Of a stretch of DNA of 64,000 bases, positions 18,701 through 26,061 are shown piece by piece. Source of the DNA: Chlorohelix sp037138995 (lineage in GTDB: Bacteria > Chloroflexota > Chloroflexia > Chloroheliales > Chloroheliaceae); assembly GCF_037138995.1 (NCBI RefSeq), contig NZ_JBAXHI010000006.1:62001-126000 (forward strand), given 5' to 3'. Each line of letters opens with the position of its first letter. The stretch's first letter is position 1. Made by a program: the position numbers and the translations under genes. The notes under the pieces were generated by a model. The model saw only the letters and a list, made by a program, of their open reading frames with translations. It was not told where the DNA came from and did no database searches.

Positions 18701-21700
18701 AGTTCAATGGCAAGCCGGAAAAAGCCCGCCGCTTCCAGTTGGCGATTTTCAGCCATTGCGCGTTCCCCTTCTTCATAACGAAGTGCCGCCTGTAAAGCTA
18801 GAGGCAACTGATTGCGTTCGTTGAGGGGTTCAAAATAGCGTTCCATCTGGTCAAAAGCACGGGCTTTACGGGCAAGTCGAGCCGCCACCAGATAATAGCC
18901 GGGATTTTCAGGAGCTTTAACCGCTAAAGCTGCCTCAGATCGCGCCTTTTCAATCTCGCCTGAACGCTCTGCCAGACACGCTGCCAACAAATGCGCTTGC
19001 GCCATTTCCGACGCAAATTTCAGTAAGCGTTGTACCATCTCGGCGGATTGGTTGCGATATTCAAGGCGATAAGCAAGCAAGGCAGCACGCGCCAAATAAG
19101 CAGAATTGTTAGGCGCGTACTTCAATGCCTTCTGGTACAGATTCAGCGTAGTTAATAACGCAGGTGTATCGAGCTTCCGACTCGCCAATTGCAATTCTGC
19201 CATCTCGGCGTAAATTTCGGGCATATCAGGCTCAAGGTCGTGGGCAGCGTTCAACTCATTCTGAGCGCGTTCAAAATCGCCGCCGATAAGCCAGCCCTTC
19301 GCCAACGAGAGACGATATTCGGCATTATTCGGAACGTCCGCCGCTGCTACCCTCAAGAAGGGCAAAGCTTCCCTCAAATTCTGTTGTTCCAGCATACTCT
19401 TACCAAGCTGGTGGTGAATTGCAGCGCGGCGTTGCGGTAAATCCGCACTATTATTCTTCTCTTTCTCCGACAGCAAAGCGCGTAGCATCTTCTGTGCCTG
19501 CGAATGTTGCCCCTGTTCACGCAAAGCAAGTGCTTGCCGGAAAGGTAATTCAAAAACAAGCTCTTGAGGCTGGAAAAATAGGGTGAGCAGTGATAAAGGC
19601 GAAGCAGCTTTATCCAATTGCGCTATCCCTTGCCCAAAGTAATCGGCAGCATCACGGTAGCGTTTTTGCTCTAATGCCAACATCCCTTTTTCATGCAAGA
19701 TTTCAGGCGTACTAGATTTTACATCTGCCAGCACTTCCTGAGCCTCAAGATGCTGTCCTTCCTGACGTAAACGGCGTGACAGATGCAGAATTGCCTCATA
19801 TGCCACAGGTGCATGTTCATCAGTTAAAGCTAAGTTAATGCTTTTGCGATAACTTTCTGCCGCAGGTAGCACGTAGCCACCCGCTTCCATCACAACTCCA
19901 GAAATCAGGTGCAACAAGGGGTTAGATGGTTCAAGCTCGATAGCCCGGAATAAAGCAGACGAGGCTTCGGTATAGTTACCAAGATTGTATTCAGCCGCCG
20001 CCAAATAGATTAGGGTTTCTGGATTAAGCCGTCCCATCTCGGATTTAAGCTCGCTCAATCCTTTACTACAAGCTTCACGCGCTTCAGCCGCTTTTCCCAA
20101 TTTCAATGCAGCCAAACCTAGCAAGGTGAAATATTCCGGCGCAACATCCTCTTTATCTACGGCTGCTTGCAAATATTGAAAGGCTTCTTCATAACGACCT
20201 TCCGCCAACCATGCCCGACCCATCTCATAGAGATAACGCGAGGAAGTGCCGTTCAACTCGACTGCGCGTTTGAAGTGGTTGAGGGCGCTGGTAGTATCGC
20301 CACGTTCCAGTTGAAGCTTGCCTAAATCGTAATAAGCTTCTGCAAAATCGGGGTATTCTGTTATAAGCTCAGTGAGTTCTTGCTCTGCTCGCTCATTTTT
20401 GCCAAGTTTCGCCAAGATTTGCGCCATATTGTGACGGTAAACAGCGGCGCGTTGCGGGCGATTTCCCTTAAATCCGGCGCGTTTGGCATAAACTAACGCT
20501 TCTTCATGATTGCCCTGATCTCGATAAATCAAGGCAGTTTGATGGTCAATTTCAGCCTGATATTCCTGAAGATTACGCCGCATTTCCTCTAGGCGACTGG
20601 TAGCCTGCTCGGTACAACCGCCTTTGGATAACAATCGCACCGCGCCTAATTCGCCTTCAAGCGCAGGTACGCTACCGTGGCGAGACAGCTTCATAAAGGT
20701 ATCCAGCGCTTCCTCACCTTTGCCCAATTGTTCCTTAACACGGGCAAGATTCAGGTGCAAGGTATCATCGGCATGCCCGTCTTGAAGCAGTAATTCAAGC
20801 ACTTTTTCGGCAATACGCAAACGTTGAGGAGAAGAGTTAGCTTCGTTTATGGTAGCAAAAGAGCGCAATAATTCGGGAGCTTCGGTGCTTTTACGGGAAA
20901 GATACTCGCCAAAACGCTCCAATATGTCTGGGTCTGATTGACCCGCGTTGAGCGCCATATTGAGGCGTTCAGAATCGGGCTTATGTCCCAAAATGGCATT
21001 GAACAAATGATGCCGTTCATCGGCTTTGGTAAGACTGTAAAGCAAACGGGTCAACTTTGCGGCTTCGTTTTTGTCGAGTCCAGACAAAACTCTTTCAAGG
21101 GTAGCGGGCAAAGTTTCGGGGCTAGCAGCAAGGCTATACCATGCGCCCAACGCAATTTTAAGGGATGGTTCAAGTAAACGAGTCCAACCAGCAACCGGGT
21201 GTTTCTCGAAAATGCCGAGGTTCAGCATTCTATCCAGCCATTCCGGTTCTATCTCTTTGCTATGACCATCGGCAAAACCAAGCCAGCGCAACAAACCGGA
21301 AGCCCATTCGCTTTTCCCGTCAAAAATTGTGTTCAGGAGTGATTGAAGCAACGTCCTTAAATTTGCGAAAGCCGGAATCGATTCAAGAGTGGAACGCAAC
21401 AACGCCGGATTGGTGAATAGCGACATCAGCCCGGATTGCTCAAGGGTTTTTGCATCCGTGTCACTCAGGCGTGGAACCAACACTTTGCGAACTTGTTCCA
21501 GCGCTAACCCAATAACGCCGAAAAAGTTCCATTGCTGTTCTTCGCGAAACCAAGGGTGGTATAAAGCAAAACTGAGATAGCGGCAAGTAATAATTACTCT
21601 TGCATCGGGGGCTTCATCGCGACACCAGCGGTTAAGCGCATACATAAAAGCTGGAGCAACTGCCGGTTCCAATAAGTCGAGGCTATCAATCAACAATAAG

Positions 21701-22188
21701 GGGGTAGTTTGCTTGAACAGGTTTGCCGGAACACCGGCAGAACCGGCACGCGCCAAAGCAGACTGCAAGGAGTTCTGGAAAACATCTTGTTGTTTAGCGC
21801 CTTTTTCCAACTCCAAATAAATTGGGAGAAGCGGAGCAGGGTTGGGTGAAGTAGCCCTCGCAAGCTGTACCTGTTTTACCCAGAAATCGCGAAGCATAGT
21901 AGATTTACCGCTACCGGGACGACCAAGCAAAACTACGCGGCGATTATTCCGGGCAATTTCTTCCAACGACAAGCCGGGTTTAGCGACAACCGAAGCCAGC
22001 AAGCGATCAAACTGGGCAACGAAATCGCCACTCTCTTCTGGGTTCAGATTGAAGGCAAATAGTTCGTAGCTCGCGCCAGTTTGTTGATTGCCACTCGCGC
22101 CAGTTCCTTCAACCGCCCGGTAATAGCTTTCCAGCCAACCGGCTATATCCATTTCGCTCTTTTGCTCTTTATTATCCGGAGATGCCAT
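15712..22188 (-). CDS. giant NACHT-like STAND NTPase with very long TPR array
   Basis: Protein of 2158 residues. A P-loop NTPase occupies about 80-350: Walker A GRPGSGKST at 89-97, Walker B LLLIDSLD at 164-171, sensor-like VIITCR at 198-203. The DSLD motif fits the NACHT/STAND class, although the usual last acidic residue after it is Leu. From about 400 to the end the protein is almost entirely TPR-type repeats, by length some 45-50 units, with the usual W/Y-LG-Y-A-P signature (for example YYLGRAYLELNLLPQAANEY). STAND proteins are switches that use repeat domains to sense a trigger and oligomerise on ATP binding. SD AGGTG precedes ATG 22188. It starts 10 bp after a two-helix membrane protein gene and is followed by TPR and CHAT genes. 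Role as sensor is inference. Confidence 0.85.
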   Translation of the reverse strand: MASPDNKEQKSEMDIAGWLESYYRAVEGTGASGNQQTGASYELFAFNLNPEESGDFVAQFDRLLASVVAKPGLSLEEIARNNRRVVLLGRPGSGKSTMLRDFWVKQVQLARATSPNPAPLLPIYLELEKGAKQQDVFQNSLQSALARAGSAGVPANLFKQTTPLLLIDSLDLLEPAVAPAFMYALNRWCRDEAPDARVIITCRYLSFALYHPWFREEQQWNFFGVIGLALEQVRKVLVPRLSDTDAKTLEQSGLMSLFTNPALLRSTLESIPAFANLRTLLQSLLNTIFDGKSEWASGLLRWLGFADGHSKEIEPEWLDRMLNLGIFEKHPVAGWTRLLEPSLKIALGAWYSLAASPETLPATLERVLSGLDKNEAAKLTRLLYSLTKADERHHLFNAILGHKPDSERLNMALNAGQSDPDILERFGEYLSRKSTEAPELLRSFATINEANSSPQRLRIAEKVLELLLQDGHADDTLHLNLARVKEQLGKGEEALDTFMKLSRHGSVPALEGELGAVRLLSKGGCTEQATSRLEEMRRNLQEYQAEIDHQTALIYRDQGNHEEALVYAKRAGFKGNRPQRAAVYRHNMAQILAKLGKNERAEQELTELITEYPDFAEAYYDLGKLQLERGDTTSALNHFKRAVELNGTSSRYLYEMGRAWLAEGRYEEAFQYLQAAVDKEDVAPEYFTLLGLAALKLGKAAEAREACSKGLSELKSEMGRLNPETLIYLAAAEYNLGNYTEASSALFRAIELEPSNPLLHLISGVVMEAGGYVLPAAESYRKSINLALTDEHAPVAYEAILHLSRRLRQEGQHLEAQEVLADVKSSTPEILHEKGMLALEQKRYRDAADYFGQGIAQLDKAASPLSLLTLFFQPQELVFELPFRQALALREQGQHSQAQKMLRALLSEKEKNNSADLPQRRAAIHHQLGKSMLEQQNLREALPFLRVAAADVPNNAEYRLSLAKGWLIGGDFERAQNELNAAHDLEPDMPEIYAEMAELQLASRKLDTPALLTTLNLYQKALKYAPNNSAYLARAALLAYRLEYRNQSAEMVQRLLKFASEMAQAHLLAACLAERSGEIEKARSEAALAVKAPENPGYYLVAARLARKARAFDQMERYFEPLNERNQLPLALQAALRYEEGERAMAENRQLEAAGFFRLAIELRQHAEAEDAPSRLEDIYYDDEGNFEDESVALEAAYRMDYARALLELGKLEQAHTELDTIISLNPDSAKAHSALGEVQELLNLSHDSLLSFKHAADLRPTPSNLYRLGQAYLKGEGESQRAIEYLERAASHEMANRSDYHASLGYAYRQAARFGEARAAYTRALQLDSQNPELHMAVADTFLGEGDRLAAVQPLQEAVLSAPDNPAYRFELAALFEELGWLQEASAEYKQATELSPAEAKAWLKSGEVLIRTGKIDAARNALEKAVALEGHDPAAQHALGKLYLDSFGSIRKLPNMLPPDLAGMFGTMPGADTSEPKNGTSAQENNAPDPASLQKARTHLSQAAALSPQTEEYLMGMAQAEFLTENYETAEIACQNVLRINPNNYEASLLLAESSLRLGRSNLAWGAAQQAIKLYKHREDAWLLAARAASMGEREERSIDCLQLYLKLNKGQIIGPLAYILMARSYLALNQAETALEQMEHAQARMKAMFSSPGYAFMVLMARIMRQLEQGTEALDYYRYALQLNPQDPALHNEMGEAYLEQQKFEDSVNACRKALQIEPNNSAYHYNAGIAALRIATTPGQYSRRPEAYRQQAIDFLNKAIQLNPEMANYWYDLAQAYSTITDYSQMKKALEQAISRSAAFESADAPQAKYMRFYAFTCLKLGENEEARQTLQKLREALPDDHQSVNDLGEISLLSGRYSEAYNFFRSAEHLSNDHPRYLANMSRALLKMNRLHEARELIEDALKFGADDHYVLHQHGAVLLENGMAELALDKLQAAAEKEPSNPEFRYYLGRAYLELNLLPQAANEYMDALQLAPNQHRWHAELGEIYLQERAYLHALESFRVAVNLDPLNIDYRYNMAIALAANGELQQAIHLAREVLDQKGAQVGAEWHYLIGRLLCELGRYDDAQGYFEYAHQLQPENPHYKVDFARIQRLRGAPIEDIRTLLEEAVEAIPGDPHSLQEFAYLQEMEDDLEGAIQTMERGLSDVLDTVRTS

Positions 22189-22198
22189 ATTGTTACAC

Positions 22199-22504
22199 CT
22201 AATTTGAAATCATCCAGTAACCCAGTATGCACAGACCGGAACCAAGTAAACACAAAAATGCACCTACCCCAACCGCAGTTTGGATAAGCTTATTGAGTGT
22301 TTCCATTAGTTGCACCGATGTATCGGCAAGTGGCTTGACCAATTCTTCCATCGGCGATTTAATCGCCAGTTTGGGGCTTTGTGAGGAAAGGGTACGAACA
22401 GCTTCTTGATATTCTTTCCTTAAGATTATGTAAAGTCCACATAGGGATGCAATTACTCCCAACATGAAAATTAAGCAGCCCATTACTATCTTTACCGCTT
22501 GCAT
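22199..22504 (-). CDS. small two-helix membrane protein at head of the NACHT-CHAT cassette
   Basis: Protein of 101 residues with two membrane helices, at about 5-27 and 75-97, joined by a cytoplasmic-type linker (EYQEAVRTL, EELVKPLADTSVQLMETL). I chose ATG 22504 because GGTGGGG lies about 6 bp upstream; the longer frame up to 22735 has atypical composition. Its stop codon is 10 bp before the NTPase start, so it is the first gene of the cassette. Small two-helix proteins in such operons can be membrane anchors or pore-forming effectors; neither is shown here. No family recognised. Confidence 0.65.
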   Translation of the reverse strand: MQAVKIVMGCLIFMLGVIASLCGLYIILRKEYQEAVRTLSSQSPKLAIKSPMEELVKPLADTSVQLMETLNKLIQTAVGVGAFLCLLGSGLCILGYWMISN

Positions 22505-22817
22505 AGCAAACCCCACCCTGAATCGGACAGACTCAATTAAAATATAACCATGTGAGGTATAAAACATGTGGTAGAGAAAAGCGCAAAATGCACTAAACCA
22601 ACCAACAAACCTTCGATGGTTAAAAAGAAATGGAAAGAGCCTGACCCGAAATTTATTTAATAAAACAATGAAGACCCGTTTAAGAGAGGACCCGGTACTG
22701 CGAAAAGAGGACCCGATTTGGAAACGATAATACAAGACCGATAGCAGATGCTTAACCGAGAGTATAATCCGACTCTATCACGCTTGTCAATATATATTTC
22801 GACCTATTTTACCTGAA
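22505..22817. other. 313-bp non-coding region
   Basis: Spacer between the amidase gene and the NACHT-CHAT cassette, both minus strand. It must hold the cassette promoter if that is a separate transcript. A frame continues upstream of 22504 but lacks SD and looks non-coding. Nothing else is recognisable. Confidence 0.5.
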
Positions 22818-23843
22818 TTAACTCACCATTCGGGAGTTTACCCAACCACCGCCATTATTATCAGAAATCAGATACCAGCGCGAGCTATTTTGATAGACCG
22901 GTCCTAGGTCGGTATAAGCAACAAAATTCAGCGTAGCGCCACGCGAAAGAGTACGCAACAATGTGCCGTCATAAGAAGAAATCGAGGGGCGTAGCCTTAT
23001 ATAGGTGTTGTTGTACAGTACCGTATGCGGACCGCTTTTTTCATAAACCACACCCGTCACGCCTTCTATCCAGCGGCTATAATCAACCCCAGCAGGTGGA
23101 GTGGTTGGAGGCGGTGTTACTGGGGGGGTATCGGTAGGAGTGGTTGGAGGCGCTATTACCGAAGGGGTATCAGTAGGAATGGTTGGAGGCGGTGTCACTG
23201 GAGGGGTATCAGTAGGAGTGGTTGGAGGCGTTATTACCGGAGTGGTGTCGGCAGGAGTGGCTGGAGGCGTATTAACGGGAGTAATAACCACTGGTGTTGA
23301 GACTAGAGGTATCGAGCCTGCCAAATCATTCATTAGCTTATTCCATGGGAAAGTGTTACCGGGGCAACCCGCTCGATTGATTTTATCTATTTGGTAATGA
23401 CCAATAATATATTGGCGAGTGGACTGTATATTGTATTTACTGCATAGGTAACGGTGCAACCAGAGCGAGGCATAATACTGAGCATCCGGCATGGCTTTGC
23501 CGCTGAAGCCCTCATGTTCAATCGAGATGGTAACATTATTATAGTTAATATTTTTCGTGGTACAATCGGCAATCCAAGGTATTGATGTATCCGGGCTTCC
23601 GGGAATACCATTGCCCCATGCAGCATCTTCTTCTTTTACCCATTGCCAGATGCGCCCGTCCAGAGCTACCCCGAAGTGACTACTGGCATCACTGCGCCGA
23701 TTTTTAAACCAACTGTCGGTTGATTCCATTGTACCTTGCATAATATGGTCAACAATAGCTACAAGTTTATTGCCATCACGACCACTCCAGAAATTGGAAC
23801 AACCTCTCCACTCAACTTTGTAATCAATCAAATAAGCGACCAT
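22818..23843 (-). CDS. N-acetylmuramoyl-L-alanine amidase (Amidase_2) with Pro/Thr linker and SH3-like domain
   Basis: Zinc amidase that cleaves the MurNAc-L-Ala bond of peptidoglycan, 341 residues. The T7-lysozyme/PGRP-type domain covers 1-175, with zinc ligands H33, H149 (IIGHYQID) and C160 (RAGCPG) and a SIEHEGF strand. Residues 193-249 are four full copies plus part of a 13-residue Pro/Thr repeat (PPTTPTDTPPVTP). A bacterial SH3-like domain at about 275-340 should bind cell wall. There is no signal peptide, so export must be non-classical, or lysis-dependent as for phage endolysins. The start has a strong SD (AGGAGGAG). It is separated by 313 bp from the NACHT-CHAT cassette and could be prophage-derived or a cell-wall hydrolase. 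Confidence 0.88.
   Translation of the reverse strand: MVAYLIDYKVEWRGCSNFWSGRDGNKLVAIVDHIMQGTMESTDSWFKNRRSDASSHFGVALDGRIWQWVKEEDAAWGNGIPGSPDTSIPWIADCTTKNINYNNVTISIEHEGFSGKAMPDAQYYASLWLHRYLCSKYNIQSTRQYIIGHYQIDKINRAGCPGNTFPWNKLMNDLAGSIPLVSTPVVITPVNTPPATPADTTPVITPPTTPTDTPPVTPPPTIPTDTPSVIAPPTTPTDTPPVTPPPTTPPAGVDYSRWIEGVTGVVYEKSGPHTVLYNNTYIRLRPSISSYDGTLLRTLSRGATLNFVAYTDLGPVYQNSSRWYLISDNNGGGWVNSRMVS
23097..23267. repeat. 39-bp tandem repeats encoding the Pro/Thr linker
   Basis: Four full units and a partial one encode PPxTPxDTxxVxx repeats of 13 residues in the amidase. Unit number could vary by slippage without frameshift. Confidence 0.85.
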
Positions 23844-24242
23844 TTATTTCTCCTCCTGAGAATATCACCAAAATTTATTTGCACTTTTTATCCTTATTTT
23901 ATATTTCCGTTAGGGTAAAATAATTTCATTGTGCAAATAAAATGCCTGATAGCACATACATAGTCAACCCTAATTTCAGTAATGACCCGGAGAAATAGAC
24001 CCAAAAAATTCAGAGGTTCAAGCTATAGTATTCTCAAACCAATTTAACCATACTAATTATAATCTGTAAACCCTGCAAATATTAAAACTAATATTTTAGG
24101 GGATATGTCTTTTTTTAACTTGTACGTCCAGACGTACAATATAAATCAGTAGATTTGATGTTCTCATATATGCGAAAATGTGTTATGATTAGGTGGTATT
24201 TTGAGCTAAATTTTTAAAATAAGTGTGTTTTCTGGAGATAAA
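23844..24242. other. 399-bp intergenic region upstream of parA
   Basis: AT-rich divergent region between the amidase (minus) and parA (plus). It holds the parS-like palindrome at 24120-24139, so both promoters and a partition site are likely here. No other structure seen. Confidence 0.6.
24120..24139. promoter_or_regulatory. parS-like palindrome, copy 1
   Basis: Perfect inverted repeat TTGTACGTC-CA-GACGTACAA. It lies about 100 bp before the parA start and shares the 18-bp core TGTACGTC-NN-GACGTACA with the copy inside parB at 25840-25857. I noticed no third full copy in the window. The position suits a ParB-binding centromere site or operator. Confidence 0.65.
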
Positions 24243-25076
24243 ATGGGTTCTGCGCGTGTTATAGCGGTTGCTGCCCCAAAAGGCGGAACCGGCAAAACCA
24301 CCACTACCTTGAATCTTGGCGCGGCTTTGACTGAGATGGGCTACAAAGTGTTGCTGGTGGATTGTGACCCTCAAGGAAATCTAACACTCAGCGCGGGTGT
24401 GGAAGCCAGCAATATAAAAAATGGTCTTGATACCGCTATAAAGCATTATCTGGCAACCTACGATTCCGTACTGGTTAATACAATAATAAAATCACCTGCT
24501 GGGTTGGATATTGTGCCAAGCAATATTCGATTAGCCGGTATTGCAGACGAACTTTTAATTAATTCGCAAGGGGTTTTCATTCTTCAAAAATTACTGCGTC
24601 CGGTTCGTGAAAGCTATGATTTTATTATGATTGATACCCTCCCCTCTTTGGGAGTATTGGTCAAAAATGCTCTAGTGGCGGCTCAAGAAGTAATTATTCC
24701 GCACGAGTCGGAACCTCTTTCCGCTGAAGCAGTAGCTATGATGCTCAAACAAATTGATATTATACGCCGCTCCGAGCTTAACCCAGAACTGAGGGTAGCC
24801 GGTATTCTTCTAACCAAAACCACCCGCTCAAAATTACATCGCGAAGTTATAGATTTCACCCGCGAAGAATTCGGAAAGCAGGTTCCGGTGTTTAAAACTA
24901 TTATTGAGCGTTCAGTTCAGTTTGCGGAATCGCAAGCGTTGCGCCGCTCTATCCTAAGTTACAAACCCCGTGATAAAGGTGCAATTGCCTACCGCAATGT
25001 GGCGCGGGAATTAGTGTATGGTCCAGATGCGGTCGAGGAAGCACTGATTGACGACAGCGGACAAAGCGAGGTATAA
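24243..25076 (+). CDS. parA: ParA/Soj-type partition ATPase
   Basis: Walker-type ATPase that drives DNA segregation with ParB, 277 residues. The deviant Walker A APKGGTGKTTT is at the N-terminus, DCDPQGNLT follows, and IMIDTLPSLG is the Walker B region. This is the short form without an N-terminal HTH, as in Soj and type Ib plasmids. I chose ATG 24243, with GGAG 5 bp upstream, over GTG 24225. The gene is followed 5 bp later by parB. A parS-like palindrome lies just upstream, and no gidA/gidB genes surround it, unlike the usual chromosomal parAB. Confidence 0.92.
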   Translation: MGSARVIAVAAPKGGTGKTTTTLNLGAALTEMGYKVLLVDCDPQGNLTLSAGVEASNIKNGLDTAIKHYLATYDSVLVNTIIKSPAGLDIVPSNIRLAGIADELLINSQGVFILQKLLRPVRESYDFIMIDTLPSLGVLVKNALVAAQEVIIPHESEPLSAEAVAMMLKQIDIIRRSELNPELRVAGILLTKTTRSKLHREVIDFTREEFGKQVPVFKTIIERSVQFAESQALRRSILSYKPRDKGAIAYRNVARELVYGPDAVEEALIDDSGQSEV

Positions 25077-25081
25077 GCCAG

Positions 25082-26050
25082 ATGGCAAGCAAGCCCAAAA
25101 GCTTTTTGCGAAACCGTGAAACTTCACCCAGTTCCGCTTCGGACGAAGATTTCGAGCTAGTAGTAGGCGTTATCAGTCCCGGTATAGCCAGCCGCCCCGT
25201 GTTCAGTCAAAATGTTCCGGTAGAACGAATCGAAGCCAGCCCATTTCAGGCACGTCGCAACTTCGACGGAATTGATGAACTGGCGGAAACCATAAAAGCG
25301 CAAGGTTTTACCACTCGTCTCAGAGTACGCCCCCATCCATTAAAAGAAGGATATTTCCAGCTTACCTACGGTGAGCGACGGCTTCGAGCGGCACGGTTGG
25401 CTAATCTAAAAGAAGTGCCATGTGACGTAGCCAACTATAGCGACCCCGAAATGATGGAAATCGGGTTGGCTGAAAATATCCAAAGGCAAGACTTAAACCC
25501 AATGGAAGAGGCGCGTGCCTTTCGCTCATTTATGAACTTTGGTAGCCTAACTATTCGCGAACTTGCAAACCGAATCGGCAAGAACAAAGATTATGTAGCC
25601 GGACGATTGCGTTTATTGGAAGCGCCTGAAGATGTACAAAAACTGGTAGAGCAAAAACCGGATGCCGTAACCGCTGCCCGGCGCATTGCACAGTTAAACG
25701 ACCCTGAAGAAAGGCGTTTGTTGATTGAAGCGCTGCTAATGGGTAAGCTGAGTAAAGAAGAAATCCGTACTATCGTCCAAGCAGTACGCACCGGATTTGA
25801 TGAAGACAGTGGGACTTCTGAGGATACGAATGAAAAGCCTGTACGTCTGGACGTACAACACCCTCCCAAACCAAGCGAGCGGGAATTAAACAGCCGCAAG
25901 ATAGGTCGCGATCTTAACCTGATATTGGCAACCTTAGCTCGCTGGCAAATTGCGATGCCACGCTTAAACGATTTTGAACGTAGGCGAATTGTGGATGCAG
26001 CCAAAGATATTATGTTCACCGTGAAACAAATTCAGGATAGCGGTGATTAG
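25082..26050 (+). CDS. parB: ParB/Spo0J-type partition protein
   Basis: CTP-dependent DNA-binding partition protein of 322 residues. The N-terminal ParB/Srx domain carries SPFQARRNF and the C-motif GERRLRA (97-103), then LAENIQRQDLNPMEEA. A central HTH (about 145-200, ELANRIGKNKDYVAGRLRLL) should read the parS site. The C-terminal part from about 245 gives dimerisation. An 18-bp palindrome identical in core to the one upstream of parA lies within this coding sequence at 25840-25857. The gene is linked to parA (5 bp) and to the next gene (11 bp), forming one operon. Confidence 0.92.
   Translation: MASKPKSFLRNRETSPSSASDEDFELVVGVISPGIASRPVFSQNVPVERIEASPFQARRNFDGIDELAETIKAQGFTTRLRVRPHPLKEGYFQLTYGERRLRAARLANLKEVPCDVANYSDPEMMEIGLAENIQRQDLNPMEEARAFRSFMNFGSLTIRELANRIGKNKDYVAGRLRLLEAPEDVQKLVEQKPDAVTAARRIAQLNDPEERRLLIEALLMGKLSKEEIRTIVQAVRTGFDEDSGTSEDTNEKPVRLDVQHPPKPSERELNSRKIGRDLNLILATLARWQIAMPRLNDFERRRIVDAAKDIMFTVKQIQDSGD
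25840..25857. promoter_or_regulatory. parS-like palindrome, copy 2, inside parB
   Basis: TGTACGTC-TG-GACGTACA, a perfect 18-bp inverted repeat within the parB frame (it encodes about VRLDVQ). Same core as 24120-24139. ParS sites inside or near parB are common. Confidence 0.65.
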
Positions 26051-26061
26051 GATTTCCCCTT

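Noticed and set aside
11679..22504. Craspase-like (gRAMP plus TPR-CHAT) CRISPR system
   Set aside because: No Cas7-type protein or repeat array is present; the partner here is a NACHT-TPR NTPase.
22818..24242. Prophage
   Set aside because: Only one endolysin-like amidase is present, with no capsid, tail, integrase or terminase gene.
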